Assembly (NCBI GenBank): GCA_028554755.1
Contig: JAPTOF010000009.1
Location: forward strand, 3,080,501 to 3,144,500
DNA: 64,000 nucleotides
Direction: 5' to 3'
Source: Cordia subcordata
Lineage: Eukaryota > Streptophyta > Magnoliopsida > Boraginales > Cordiaceae
A program made the translations under genes and the position numbers. Shown here one piece after another: positions 10,014-20,660 of the stretch; position 1 is the first letter of the stretch; each line of letters begins with the position of its first letter. The notes under the pieces were generated by a model. The model saw only the letters and a program-made list of their open reading frames with translations. It ran no database searches and had not been told where the DNA came from.

Positions 10014-11859
10014 TGATGCTTCTCTTTGCTAATTAAGCATTAAGCCATAATTAAAAGCCTGTAAGTGCATAGATCATGTAGTCTAATGTGCAAAAGTAGG
10101 GTCAATCCCTCAGGGAGACAGGAAATGGGGAATGAAACCTAATTGTGTGTCCCAAAAAGCTAGAAAGAAAACAAGTTAAACTAAGAATTCTTTTTGGTTG
10201 TTTTAGATGTGAAAAGAGCTCAAAGTAAATTAAACTATTCTAAACAAACTAAATAAAATAAATAGCGCAATGGGTGAAATCCGCTTAACTATGGGTGATT
10301 TGGGTACTAACTTTGCTACAGGACAAACTTTCATGGTTTTCTCTAAGAAGGGTGCTCTAAGCTAGGAATCTAATCAACCTCTCCTACAATCCTTAGACTT
10401 GATATGGATCTATCCATAGGTGCTAGCTACCTAGAAGTATAGTGTGGTCCTTATGAACTAGGGCGTGGATAAACTAATTATGTTACTAGGTGATGATAAT
10501 TGGTCTTACCCTAGGTTCTAACTCATTGGCTGGGTTTAAAGCCAAGAACTAGGCTTCCTAAGGTCCATTAAGCTAGCCAGACACCTATTGGCTGGGTTTA
10601 AAGCCAAAGAAGACTAAATTAGGCCTAATTATTAATGAAGAACCACCAATCATAGCATCACAGAAGCAGGATTTGGCAATAAAGCACATCATACATGTTC
10701 TCGAGCATGGTACGAATGAATGTAAAGCATATTCTAGTCCTAAACACTTAGACATATTTATGTCATACCAATTTACGCATTAGAATCCAACATGTATGTC
10801 ATAGAAGCTAAAATTGATATTAAGGTATGTAAAAACACACATATACATGCATAGCTACAAGACCCACTTTATGGAATCACTACATAAACACCTAGACATG
10901 CTCATACAATGATTTAGAAGTTTTAAATAGCAATCAAGCCTCTAAGTATATATGTTCTTTCACCTAGGCATATCAACAAACACATAGACATGTATGTAAG
11001 TAGCCATTGAATCATTAAAGGCAAACATATATATTAAACCATCAAAATCTCATAGCAAAGTAGTACTCAATCAATAACTAATACAAGCTTCAATCACCAA
11101 TAAAAGATCTATTCTAGAATGGAGAAAACTAAGTATAAAAGGAAAAAGATAAACCTCCCTTTCATGCTTAACTTTGCTCTTGAAATCCTTGTCTTGATCT
11201 TGCAATTACAAGTGTTAAACCCTAATTACAAACTTGAATCTTGGTGAAAAATGTGTGAGTGTGCGTGTTAGAGGTTGGTGAGATGGGAATTAAGGTTTTG
11301 GAGATGGGTGTGAAAGAATATGACTTGTTGTTATATAAAATGGCCAAAAGCGGGCTTATATAGCCAATTTCTGCGACTACCAGAACAATTAATTGAAGCA
11401 TCGGTACCAAGGGGCCTCTATTCCGGTAATTGAAGCTTGCTTTCTATTTTTGGTGGAAGAGAGAGGCGATGCACCGGTACTCTGAAGCCAGTGTTCCGGT
11501 AGTGCCTATTTGCTTTCTTTTGGCTTCGTTTTAGCTTCATTTTGCATCCCGTTGCTTTAGCTTTTGTTCAAAAGCCTCCAAATTTGATTTTCTTCCACTT
11601 TTGATCTTTAGTTATGCGTCCACTCCTTGCCTAACCATCCCCATCTTCGTTGATCTCCAAACAATCCTCAATCTCACCTATAATATCCAAAACAAGCCAT
11701 TAATGTAGCATTTACCTTTTAAACTCAACTATATACAATTGTATATGCTTAAATTTATATCTAGCACAAGAACTACACTAATGCAACTATTTAAGCTCAA
11801 TACACCTCCAAAATATAGACAAATAACAATGGAAACACACACAAAAACACAACATATCA
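10014..11859 (-). repeat. E2 5' LTR
   Basis: 1846 bases, starting TGATGCTTC beside the PBS and ending ATATCA before CCCAT. A good TATA box (CTATATAAGCC on the minus strand) is at about 11355-11365, with the ACCGGT-rich U3 segment to its right (11390-11510). It lacks about 60 bases present in the 3' LTR, at about 10258. Leader hairpins are near 10530 and 10590, and the CACATAGACATG-type repeats are between 10740 and 10990. Confidence 0.9.
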
Positions 11860-11864
11860 CCCAT

Positions 11865-12080
11865 CAACGTCCAATCTCGATCTTAACCCAAAGTTCACCT
11901 AAATCATTAAAAATAAGCAATTAGTATAGCAATTCATCTCTTAAACTCAATATGTACAATTGTTTATGCTTAAGCCTATTCTTATCATAAGCATTTCACT
12001 AATGCATCTTTATGAACACTTAATACCTTTTCATCATTGGCAAATAGCAACGCTAACACACACAAAAGCACAACACATCA
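11865..12080 (-). mobile_element. Solo LTR S1, right part (5' end of U3)
   Basis: This is the remainder of S1 after E2. It resumes directly after the second CCCAT and ends with CAACACATCA at 12080, the inverted start of the LTR. AGTAG (12081-12085) repeats the left target duplication. Homologous U3 ends are at 22200-22404 and 27440-27659. Confidence 0.88.
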
Positions 12081-12539
12081 AGTAGTCTCGAGCTTTCACC
12101 GAGTGTGCTTCTTACTCTTTTAGAGTCCTCATCTGTGCCTATTGTCCCGAATCATATAAAGGATAATGCTTCATTTTCTCCTTGGATTCCGCTAGAGTTT
12201 AGGTTAGCTACTAGTAAGTTGAGTTTGAGAGAAGAGATTCGTCTGTTCGACCCAAGCATAGAAAAGTGTGTTGTTGCATCACTTGTTACAGCCTACCCCA
12301 TGAGATGCACATATTTTGATCCATTTCTTTTTTCTAAGGATACCCAACATGATCTTATGTACACATTCTTAGGGCATGAGTTTAGATCTTCGAGGCGTCA
12401 GATGCATAGTGTTGATTGCATTTTTCATTTGTTGCATCCATTTGTTGCTTTTTTTGTGCTAATTTGCTTATCTACTAGCACGTGCCCAAGGATATTAAGC
12501 ACCACTCTCCTTAACATTACCACCTGGCTGGGGGTGTAA
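12081..12539 (+). CDS. E1 private ORF, second part
   Basis: This continues the frame of 575-936 across the S1/E2 insertion: AGT AGT starts in phase, and the frame stays open to the TAA at 12537-12539. The product is rich in Leu, Ser and Phe, with a hydrophobic stretch near the C-terminus (FHLLHPFVAFFVLICLSTST) that could be a membrane segment. I see no known domain. The stop falls inside the conserved post-ORF motif (CTGGGGGTGTAA), as in the other elements, which supports this as the true end of the element's last ORF. Confidence 0.6.
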   Translation, partial: SSLELSPSVLLTLLESSSVPIVPNHIKDNASFSPWIPLEFRLATSKLSLREEIRLFDPSIEKCVVASLVTAYPMRCTYFDPFLFSKDTQHDLMYTFLGHEFRSSRRQMHSVDCIFHLLHPFVAFFVLICLSTSTCPRILSTTLLNITTWLGV

Positions 12540-12575
12540 AATTCAACGTTACTAGGAGACACCCTAGAAATTTTA
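12511..12575 (+). other. E1 post-ORF motif, type B-like
   Basis: CACCTGGCTGGGGGTGTAAA, then a short AT-rich spacer, then GTTACTAGGAGACACCCTAG. It overlaps the stop codon. The same two half-motifs occur at 44321-44375 (E6) and, inverted, in E3 and E9. Confidence 0.7.
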
Positions 12576-13900
12576 ATAGTTAGAGTTTGATTAATGAGTT
12601 CTTTACTTTGCTTTTCTTAGCACTTTTTGTTTTTCATTTCTTTTCTCTTGATTTTTGTTTCCCTCATGTTCATTGCTTTCTATACATAAAGATTTGTCAT
12701 TTAAACTTGCCATTTGAATGTTGTGTTTGTTGATTTCATTTGTAGATCTTTTGAGTTGAGTGGAAATTGGTTGCAAAGGAAGTTAATGGACACAATCATC
12801 AAAACATGGCATGCACTGCTTAATGCTACACAAGGTTGTATCTATCCGCCCTCCACTTGTCCCCTCTTATCTACCTCGTCCCACCATCATTATGTGCTTT
12901 GTGATGCCTAATTCCTTGTTGTGTGGCCTTATTTTATTTGCTTGAGAACAAGCAAAGTTTAGGTTTAGGGGTGTGGGAGTTTGGTTTTACTATTTTATGC
13001 TTTGATTAGGGCAGATGTGCATTATATTCTTAAAAATGGTGAAAATTTTTCAATTTTGATGCATATAGAGTTGTTTATCTTTTGGGTGATTGGAGTGTTG
13101 GCTTCTGTGATTGATTTAATTGTATGGTGAAACTAAGTTTGGATTGTGGGGAGTAATGGAGTGGAGAGAGATCTGAGACTTGGAGGAGATGCCTTTTAAA
13201 AGCTGTGGGGGAGTGAGCACATTTAAGAATGCACCTTGTAGCTACCCCATAACTTGGTTGGAAGGAAAATGGTTGAAAAAAGGGTATTGATATGAGTGTC
13301 CCTTTTTTGATTGGTTCTTTTTGATGTGCTTTAGCCTTTGTTTTTCTTTTTTTTTTTTGCTTACGTCATGTATTGATAAAAAATCCAAAAGATAGAAAAA
13401 GGGCAAAATGCTCCAAAAAGCCAAAAAAATGAAAAATAAGAAAAAAGAAAAGGCACAAGAAAGATGCAAAAATGAAGCTCATTGAATAAGTGCTTAAGTG
13501 ACACAATGTCAACTTAGCTCAAGTTATTGTTTCGTTCTTTTGATGTGTTGTGAATAAGGCTCTTTACATCATTTTGTGAGCCATTGTATTTGTATATTCT
13601 TTCTCTCCTTATCTTTGAGGCTATATGTATGTTAGAGAGGCCATGTTAGTTGAGGGGGCGTGAAGTATCAATATCCCATCTATGCTCATGAGAATGCTGG
13701 GCTTGTGGAGGTTAAGGCTACTTGGGAACTTCTTGAAGGTACGAGACCCCTTGTGAGTAAGGGAAGAATCCAAAAAGTCTTGGGGACCCCTCTACAAAGG
13801 AACAACCCCTTCATACTCGTTAGACTCACCATGATAGCAAATCAATCCTTTAGGTAACCCTTTTTACCAACTTTGAGATAGACTTAGGTTTTGGCTTACA
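12576..13900 (+). other. E1 3' UTR
   Basis: No gene. It carries the shared blocks in the usual order: a T-rich start, an internal polypurine-like box with the TTGCTTGAGAACAAGCAA hairpin (about 12938-12985), the GTGAGCACATTTAAGAATGC block, an A-rich run (13380-13470), the CACAATGTCAACTTAGCTCA block (about 13502), and the CGAGACCCCTTGTGAG block (about 13742). Confidence 0.7.
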
Positions 13901-13932
13901 TGGGGACAAGCAAAGAAAATGTTTGGGGGTAT
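13901..13932 (+). promoter_or_regulatory. E1 polypurine tract
   Basis: GGGGACAAGCAAAG, then a purine-rich run and GTTTGGGGGTAT, end directly at the LTR start TGATGTG. This is the primer for plus-strand DNA synthesis. Confidence 0.8.
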
Positions 13933-15729
13933 TGATGTGTTAGTTTTGTGTGTGATTATGCATTGCATCTATATACATGTTTTAAGGTGTTTTGAGCTTC
14001 ATTTAGTGTACTAGTATAGCACTTACGTCATACTTGTGCATATTGGGGTTTACAGGTTCATAGTTATGGTTAGAACTAGTGTAAACTCATTGCTTGTTTT
14101 AAGTGAGATTCGAAGAGGCGGTATTTGGGATGTGGATTAAAGCCAAAGGTTCTTGGGACTTAAATAAGGCTTGAAATATGCATTTGGAAGTGGCTAGGCG
14201 AATAAAAAGAGCGACTGAGACGAAACCGAGCGCAATGAGAGGCAAATTTGGAGCTTGCAACCAAAGAAGGATATAGAAAAGGTTTGGACATGTTTTAGGG
14301 TTGCAAAAGATGGCTTGGAAGATCTTTGAAAGTGGTACAGGGCCATAAAAAAATGGTTCGCAAATCGGAGCCAAAACGAGCAAGATCTGAACATTTTACT
14401 GTCAAGACCGGTCGACCTCCAGCCAAGGTCAGTCGCCCAACTAGGTCGATCGTCCAGATAAGAATTTGGGCCAATTTAGGCTGGTCTAGTCAACCGGCCA
14501 GATCAGAATCTGGGCCAATTTAGGCCGGTTAACTGGCTGGTTTCCTTGCCTGCGCGTTGACAGCTCTATTTAAGCCATTTTTCAGCAACTTTTATTAGAG
14601 AACACCAACCTTTTCACACACCCATTTGCCTAAACCTCAAATCCACTTAAAATCCACCTCACACACTCAATCCCACATCAATTCCATCCATAAACAAACT
14701 TGGATTTGAAGATCAAACAAGGATTTGAGGGTTTTGGAGCAAGATTTGTAAAAAGCAAGCAAGGATAATGAGGGAGCTTTACATTCTTCTCTTTATTCTT
14801 GTTTATATTATGTTAGATTAGATCTAGATTAGGGATGATTGCTATTTTTGTAATGGGTTAAGGATTTTAACATTTGTTTTGAGATATTAATGGTTGTATA
14901 TACATGCTTTGTTCTTATATTCTTATGGATTGAAATTGAACATGTCAAGGTATTTAATGAAATGCCTCTATGAGTTTGCATGTGTAATTTGTGCTCACAT
15001 GCTAATAGTAGTGAACTCAACTCAGCTTTAATCCATGCTAATGGCATGAACCCTACTTGCAACTACATTCGTGTTAATTAATTGTGTTCTTGATGCCTTT
15101 AATATGGTAGGTAATCACCTCTAGCATGAAACATGGCTAAAAGGGTACCACTATCACTTGTTTGACCTAGGGGACTTAATCTCTAGTTTGAAATAAAACT
15201 AAAAGGTTAGACTTCCTATTAGAACATTAGTCAACACCCAAAGGACTTAAAACTAGATCCAAAAGCCATAGCTAGCTAGGACAAACCTATACTTCTAATT
15301 AGGCCTGGTTACAAATAAGGTTGCACCGATAGCTAGATGTGGTAAGTCTAGTAAACTAAGCCGGCCATTAGAGTAATCGAACCATCAATAGCCTCAAACA
15401 CAAGGTTAGGAACCCAAATCCATTCCAAAGGAGCAATGACCCCTAACTGCTTCCAGACCCTTGTAGATCCTCATTTCCATAGCTCGTTTATACCACCATT
15501 CCCATTAGTTAGGTTTATTTTCCCTTAGTTTAGGTTTAAATTAGAGCTCTAATCAATCCAAAAACTCTAAAAAAAAGTAAGTAAGACCACACGTAGCTAG
15601 CGTATGGCATACTTTTACTTAAGGCCATATACTGAGATAGCCTTCCCGTGGACACAACCCCGTACTTGTATACGTTATACTACCGTGACCCATGCTCTTG
15701 TGGGTAACACTCTTAAAGGTTTACAATCA
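13933..15729 (+). repeat. E1 3' LTR
   Basis: 1797 bases from TGATGTGTTAG to CAATCA. U3 contains GTCGACC/CGGCC-type sites (14400-14550) just before a TATA-like TATTTAAG (14567-14574). The leader is about 1 kb. The U5 block is degraded but recognisable (CTTCCCGTGG, then CTTGTGGGTAACACTC). The 5' partner lies left of the window, so the target duplication cannot be checked. Confidence 0.82.
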
Positions 15730-15898
15730 ATCTTATTCATTATGCCAGCGAAGATTATGACATCATTTCTCTGTGCTGCAACTACTAATCTCTTTCTCTT
15801 CTTGCCGCAATTCTAATCGTACCTCCCACATAGTGTTTAGGCGCTTCAAGTTCAATCCGCCATTAAAGTCTGCCTTACCTTCAAGTATGCATATATAT
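15730..15898. other. Unassigned spacer
   Basis: Short unique-looking sequence right of the E1 LTR. I see no ORF, repeat or RNA feature in it. Confidence 0.4.
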
Positions 15899-16535
15899 GA
15901 ACAACTATTTGATGTATATATGAAAGTCAGTGAACAAATTGTTGTAGGGTAGTGAACAAATATTTGATGTATTTGTGTATGTCTATATATATAAGAGAGT
16001 GGTGAACAAATATATGTAGAATGGTGAACAAATATATGTAAAGTGGTGAACTTATATATGTGAATTAATGTGTTTGTGTACGTCTATATATATAAGAGAG
16101 TGGTGAACAAATATATGTAGAATGGTGAACAAAATATATGTAGAATGGTGAACAAATATATGTAAAGTGGTGAACATATATATGTGAATTAATGTGTTTG
16201 TGTACGTCTATATATATAAGAGAGTGGTGAACAAATATATGTAGAATGGTGAACAAATATACGTAGAGTGGTGAACATATATATGTGAATTAATGAACAA
16301 ATAAATGTGTTTGTATTTGTATGTCTTTGTGTGTAAGAGTAGTAAACAAATAGTTATAGGATAATGAACAAATATTTGATGCATATATGAAATCTAGTTA
16401 ATAGATAGTTGTAGGGTAATGAACAAATAGTTAATGAACAAATAGTTGTGAGGTAATAAATAAATAGTCAGTGAACAAATAGTTGTGAGGTAGTGAACAA
16501 ATATGTATTGCGCGTGAACAATAGCGTGTACTGTT
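15899..16535 (+). repeat. AT-rich minisatellite with higher-order structure
   Basis: The core GTGAACAAATATATGTA recurs every 20-25 bases, joined by variants of GAATG or AAGTG. A larger unit of roughly 95-125 bases, starting with TGTTTGTGTACGTCTATATA, occurs about three times (near 15970, 16070 and 16190). The right end degrades into GTGAACAAATAGTTGT variants. Open frames across it are by-products of the repeat. Confidence 0.88.
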
Positions 16536-16748
16536 CACACACAGGAGAAGCACAATACTTAATAAGAAGTACCTTGTGAGGGACCATGATATAAGGTCCC
16601 CATCATTCACCTATCTCGTACCATACATCCAGTTATAGGTAAACAACACACCCCGCTTTAAAAAACAAAACAAAAAGATAAGGCTTCCTCATATTTCTCT
16701 CTCTTTGCTCTGCTCTTTGCAATGGCAATCTCCTATTAAAAGAAAAAA
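16536..16748 (+). other. Spacer with pyrimidine-rich leader-like segment
   Basis: It ends in a run of CTCTCTCTTTGCTCTGCTC followed by ATGGCAATCTCC, which stops after five codons. The run resembles a plant 5' UTR. It is separated from the possible exon at 17803 by the inverted-repeat element at 16749-17613. Confidence 0.3.
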
Positions 16749-17613
16749 GGTAAAATGCACCCGACCCCCCGGTGGTTCATCAAAAGTGCACCGAACCCCA
16801 ATGTGGTCTAAAAAAGTCTCTCATAACCCCCCCTATGGTCCATAAAAGTGTATCAAATCCCCTTGCTGTTAAAAAATTCATTATCTTTAACCATGATTAT
16901 TCGAAATTATAACTAAAAATAGGAAATCTTGAAATCTAAAAAAGTGACTCAAAACACTTAAATTTAGGGGGTAAGATAGGAGAGCTATTGGAGATAGTCT
17001 AATAGCTTAAGCATATGTTTAATTGTTTTTGGCTATTCAAGTATTTGCTATCTACATAGGTAATTTATGTATAATATGCTTTGGGTAGATATTCAAACTT
17101 TTCTTCTTGTCATATATTAATTTAATGATTATTTCAATAATTTTTTTTTAAAATTTATTCTTAAATGAGCATATAAATTTAGAGTTTTGGGTTGGGATCT
17201 TTTTTTTTTTTTGGTCAAATGTTCAAATTAATTTGAGGTTAATTTTTATTTAGAAATTTTGCTATAAAATTTGACATAAAAACACATCAATATATATATA
17301 TATATATCTAAATATAAATCAATTTAATATTAAGCTAAAATATGAATTGTTTATAGCTTAGTTGGTTATAGTATTTGTTGTTTTAATTTAAGGTTGAGAG
17401 TTCAAATCTTTTTAGCAATATTTTTTAAATAAAATAGAAAAGGGTAGTTTAGGTAATTTCAAAAAATTATGGTTAAAGATAATAGATTTTTTTAATGGCA
17501 GGGGGATTTAATGCACTTTTATAGACCATATGAGGGTTATGTGTGACTTTTTAGACCACAGGGGGGTTTGGTGCACTTTTGATGAACCATAAGGAGGTCT
17601 GATGCATTTTACC
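16749..17613. mobile_element. MULE-like non-autonomous element with long terminal inverted repeats
   Basis: The left end GGTAAAATGCACCCGACC and the inverted right end GGTAAAATGCATCAGACC open inverted repeats of about 160 bases each (16749-16910 and 17452-17613). Both contain TGGTTCATCAAAAGTGCACC and the segment TTATCTTTAACCAT. The middle, about 540 bases, is AT-rich with no transposase. The flanks suggest a 9-base duplication, AAAAGAAAA against AAAAGAGAA (one mismatch), which fits a Mutator-type element. The exact ends are uncertain by one or two bases. Confidence 0.8.
17354..17408 (+). other. tRNA-like pol III promoter remnant inside the MULE-like element
   Basis: TAGCTTAGTTGG (17354-17365) fits an A box, and GAGTTCAAATC (17398-17408) is close to a B box, 33 bases downstream. 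The spacing suits a tRNA or SINE head, but the arms do not fold into a full cloverleaf by eye. It could be a captured, decayed tRNA. Confidence 0.35.
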
Positions 17614-17802
17614 CAAAAGAGAAGAAGAAGAAAAAGAAAAAGAAGAAATAGATTTGAAGCTTGTAGTTGCCTCCTCCTCTCTCCCACTTTATTACTTTTT
17701 CTCTTTATACAATCGCATGACCTCTATATTATTGGCGCTTTTGTTTCTGTGAAGAAAAAATTCCTCCATTGTTGTTAAATTTGATTTTATGCAATAGAGA
17801 AA
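17614..17802 (+). other. Purine-run and pyrimidine-rich spacer, possible 5' UTR
   Basis: It begins with an AAG-rich run, then CCTCCTCCTCTCTCCCAC and a T/C-rich stretch, leading to the ATG at 17803. It has no similarity to the LTR elements around it. Confidence 0.3.
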
Positions 17803-17967
17803 ATGGTGGAACTTAGAGAAGAATCAAAGCAAATGGTGGTATTGTGTCTTTCATACATTGCTCTCCTGGGTGAGCTTTACACTTGTTGCTTAAAAGGAGT
17901 TAAATCTTTTACATTTAGGTGGTGTAGGAAATGGAAATGGATAGAGATAACCTTTATTGATCATTAG
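17803..17967 (+). CDS. Possible host first exon (54-codon frame), unrecognised
   Basis: The ATG sits in good plant context (GAGAAAATGG: A at -3, G at +4). The frame begins MVELREESKQMVVLCLSYIA and stays open for 54 codons to a TAG at 17965-17967. A strong donor-like GGGTGAGC occurs after 22 codons (GT at 17870-17871), so the coding exon may end at 17869. The sequence is unlike any retroelement ORF in the window and follows a pyrimidine-rich leader. Immediately downstream, at about 17968, an LTR interrupts the locus. I do not recognise the protein. A chance ORF is quite possible. Confidence 0.25.
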   Translation: MVELREESKQMVVLCLSYIALLGELYTCCLKGVKSFTFRWCRKWKWIEITFIDH

Positions 17968-19555
17968 TCGCTATCTTGCGGCACAAGACTAAATAACCCA
18001 CAAATGCACGGGTCGCGTGTAGCACAATGTGTGCGAGTATAGGGTCGAATCTATGGTAGGCTTAATGTGAGTAGAGTTTTAAGCTAAACGTGTCCAAAAA
18101 AGCTACCTGTTAGGACCTAACCTACAATGTTTTTGGTGTTTTTAGATTGAGGGGAGCTCGGGAAAGATAAATCTAAACTAAAACAAGAAAATAAAATGTG
18201 GTATGTGAGTGTGTATATAACGGGAGAATCAAGCAATCTAAGGGAGTCAAACACATGGAAATAGGGACTAGGGTGATTATGTCTTGCAAATGGGTGATTA
18301 CTATTTCTTGTTAGGGTTGCTTGATGGATTATACCAAGTGTTGTAATCTAGACTTCTAATTAGCCTCCTAATTGGTACTTTAAGCCTCAGTGTGGGTCCG
18401 TTCCTAGGTGTCAATGCCCAGAAGTGCAGCGTAGTCTTTAACACCTAGGAATTAGGGCTAGCTAATAGGATTCTAGGTGATTTAGATCGATCTAACCCTA
18501 GCACTTAGTCCACAAATTAGTTCCCCAATCTAACCCTAGGACTTGGGGCGAGTCCTTCCCTAAGCTTTGCTCTATTTAGAGCTACGACGCGGTCCTTATG
18601 AACTTAGAATGTTAGGGTGGACTAACTAGCCTTCCTAAGTGAACTAAGGTCAACTAAGCCTATCCAGACTCCCATTGATTGGATTTAAAGCCAAAGGGGA
18701 CTTAACCTAGGCTAGTTACTAGTTGTGCTCCATCGATCGCATCACAACAGCAAAAATTAACAATTACGCACAAAGCATACACATCTAAGGCATGGTATTC
18801 GAAAATATTCCGGAGTATTCTACTACTAAGCATATAAATATACTTAGATTACACTAATTTAAACAATAGCACCCTACGTGTAAGCAATAGAAGCTATTTA
18901 TGCTATTAAGTATGCTAACACACGCATAGACATGTATATAGGCATACCCACTTCATGTAATCACTACGCGTATACATAGACATGCTAGCATAATGATTTA
19001 GAAATGATAAATAGCACAATAGACTTTAATACATATAAGCTACATCATTGAGGCATTTTTACAAACATATAGACATGTAGGAAAATTTACCATAGAACCC
19101 CCAAGCACAAAGTATATATATATTCAAATCCATCAAGTTCCCATTAATAAAGAATAGTCATCAATCCATATATACAAGAATAATTACCCTACATAGCTCT
19201 AATAATACATAAATAGCTTTGTGATAAAAGAGAGACATCCTTCTACCTAAATCCATGCTTCACAATCCATAAGCTATGCCCAAATCTTGTGCTTGATTCT
19301 CTTAGAAGCTTGATTCCTAGGTGTTTTTTGTGTTTAAAAGTGAGTGTGTGACATGGGTTTAGGTGGATTTAGGGTTTTGGGAAATAGTGTGTGAAATAAT
19401 GGGTGTTCTTCCTCAAAAAATGCTGAAAAGATGCTTAAATAGAGCTGAAATCGCACAGGGCCAGGGAACCAGCCAGGGGATCAGCCTTGGGGGCAGGTCG
19501 GCCGGCCTAATGGGCTTACTCTCAGACTTGGCAGGGGGCCTAAAAATTGCGTAAA
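17968..19555 (-). mobile_element. Truncated LTR, E9-like subfamily
   Basis: It opens with CGCTATCTTGCGG and a U5 block (GGGTCGCGTGTAGCAC), like the E9 LTR at 60206. It then has leader repeats (CATAGACATG at 18925-19075) and a hairpin remnant (about 18690). It ends within U3 after a GCCGGCC-rich piece (19440-19555), without the terminal CATCA. No PBS or flanking duplication is visible, so it is a fragment. Confidence 0.75.
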
Positions 19556-20648
19556 AGGACAATAGAAAAATTAATAATCTTGTAGGTGGCAAGATTTTTT
19601 TGTTTCTGTGGTGTATATGTTATGGGCTAACCTTTGTGGTTGTAGCTGGTGTGTGATTTTTGGTCTTAATCAATGGTTCATATGTGTGAATTTAATTTCT
19701 TACATAGAAAATTGATGTAGCTTTAATTTGAGAGAAGTATAGGAATGGGTGCTGGCTTGTATTTGGTGGCCAAATTTATGTTTCTTGTCAGAGATGAAGC
19801 TTGTATATGTTGATTTTCTATGTAATTCCTTATAATGTATCAATTTAGAGCCAAAATAGCTACTGTGCACGAAGTTCAGAGTAGATTTGGAAGTATCGGT
19901 CAACTGGTAGGAGTCCCAGGTTCGATCGGCACTGTTGTAGGGCATTACGGAAGAACTGATTGATTGTGCCAGTCGACCAGTAGGTGTTTTATGCTCGACC
20001 AGTTCAACAATTGGTGTTCTGGATGTACCGGTTGACCTAGTTGGTTGACTGGTAAGGAGAACATGTTCGACCGGTAATGGTGCAATAGAAATTTGTTTTT
20101 TGGTGATCTGATTGCTTTAGGCTTTGAGCCTATAGTAGTATTACAGTGAGCCATCAACTGGGGACCATTTATTTGTTATGGATTTTTAATTTTGTGATAT
20201 TTATATGCATGTTTGATTGTATGTATGGTTATTGCAATGTGATTACATAGCAACATGTCCATTCAAATGGGGTTTAAAATTGACTAACCCTTAGATCTTG
20301 TTTGACTTGAGTTTGATAAGTTCGCTGAGATTGCTTAGACTAATTATTCAATAATTAGAGACTCTAAAGAGTAATGCATGAAATTGGTTAGGGATACTAG
20401 TTGTTTGCAATAATAATTAACCAATGGACTTATTTAGACAACTCAAGAGCATCAACCTAAGGATTTTAGTAATTCAAATTTAGGTTTGACTCTCTATTTT
20501 GGTACGGTTGTAAGTTAGTAACACAAAGAGAATCTTTTGATTCAAAAGGGTGTTTAGAACTAAAGTCAAAGTACCATAGCTAATAAAGAAATTCAAGTTG
20601 CCAACCTATGGGTTCGTTAAAAGCCCAAAATTGGGTCAAATCTATTTG
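19556..20648 (+). other. Unclassified LTR-like sequence, left half of the copia-type relic
   Basis: This stretch was contiguous with 31403 onward before S2 inserted (AGTAC duplicated at 20649-20653 and 31398-31402). It has no ORF. It contains a cluster of CGGTCAACTGG/TCGACCAGT/ACCGGTTGACC sites (19890-20080) and then AT-rich sequence. Because a copia-type gag follows at 32293, it may be that element's LTR or leader. I cannot find clear ends. Confidence 0.4.
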
Positions 20649-20660
20649 AGTACTGATATG

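Larger units (their letters stand above)
2602..11859 (-). mobile_element. Element E2: gag-PR-private ORF retrotransposon with both LTRs
   Basis: A complete LTR-to-LTR element of 9258 bases inside S1. It is flanked by CCCAT at 2597-2601 and 11860-11864. In element sense the order is 5' LTR (10014-11859), PBS, gag, protease, private C-terminal region, type B and type A motifs, 3' UTR, duplicated polypurine tract, 3' LTR (2602-4523). No reverse transcriptase, RNase H or integrase is visible, so it would need enzymes in trans. The two LTRs differ by scattered substitutions and an indel of about 60 bases near 10260, and the genes carry many stops. It is a moderately old insertion. Confidence 0.9.

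Noticed and set aside
16065..16256. Minus-strand 63-codon frame with repeated His/Tyr motifs
   Set aside because: Produced by the minisatellite; the periodicity follows the DNA repeat.
15899..16535. CRISPR-like array
   Set aside because: Repeats are degenerate, the spacers are variants of the repeat itself, and the context is plant DNA. It is a minisatellite.
17282..17310. TA microsatellites (also 21606, 26912, 61155) as functional sites
   Set aside because: Simple repeats with length differences between otherwise near-identical LTRs; no sign of function.
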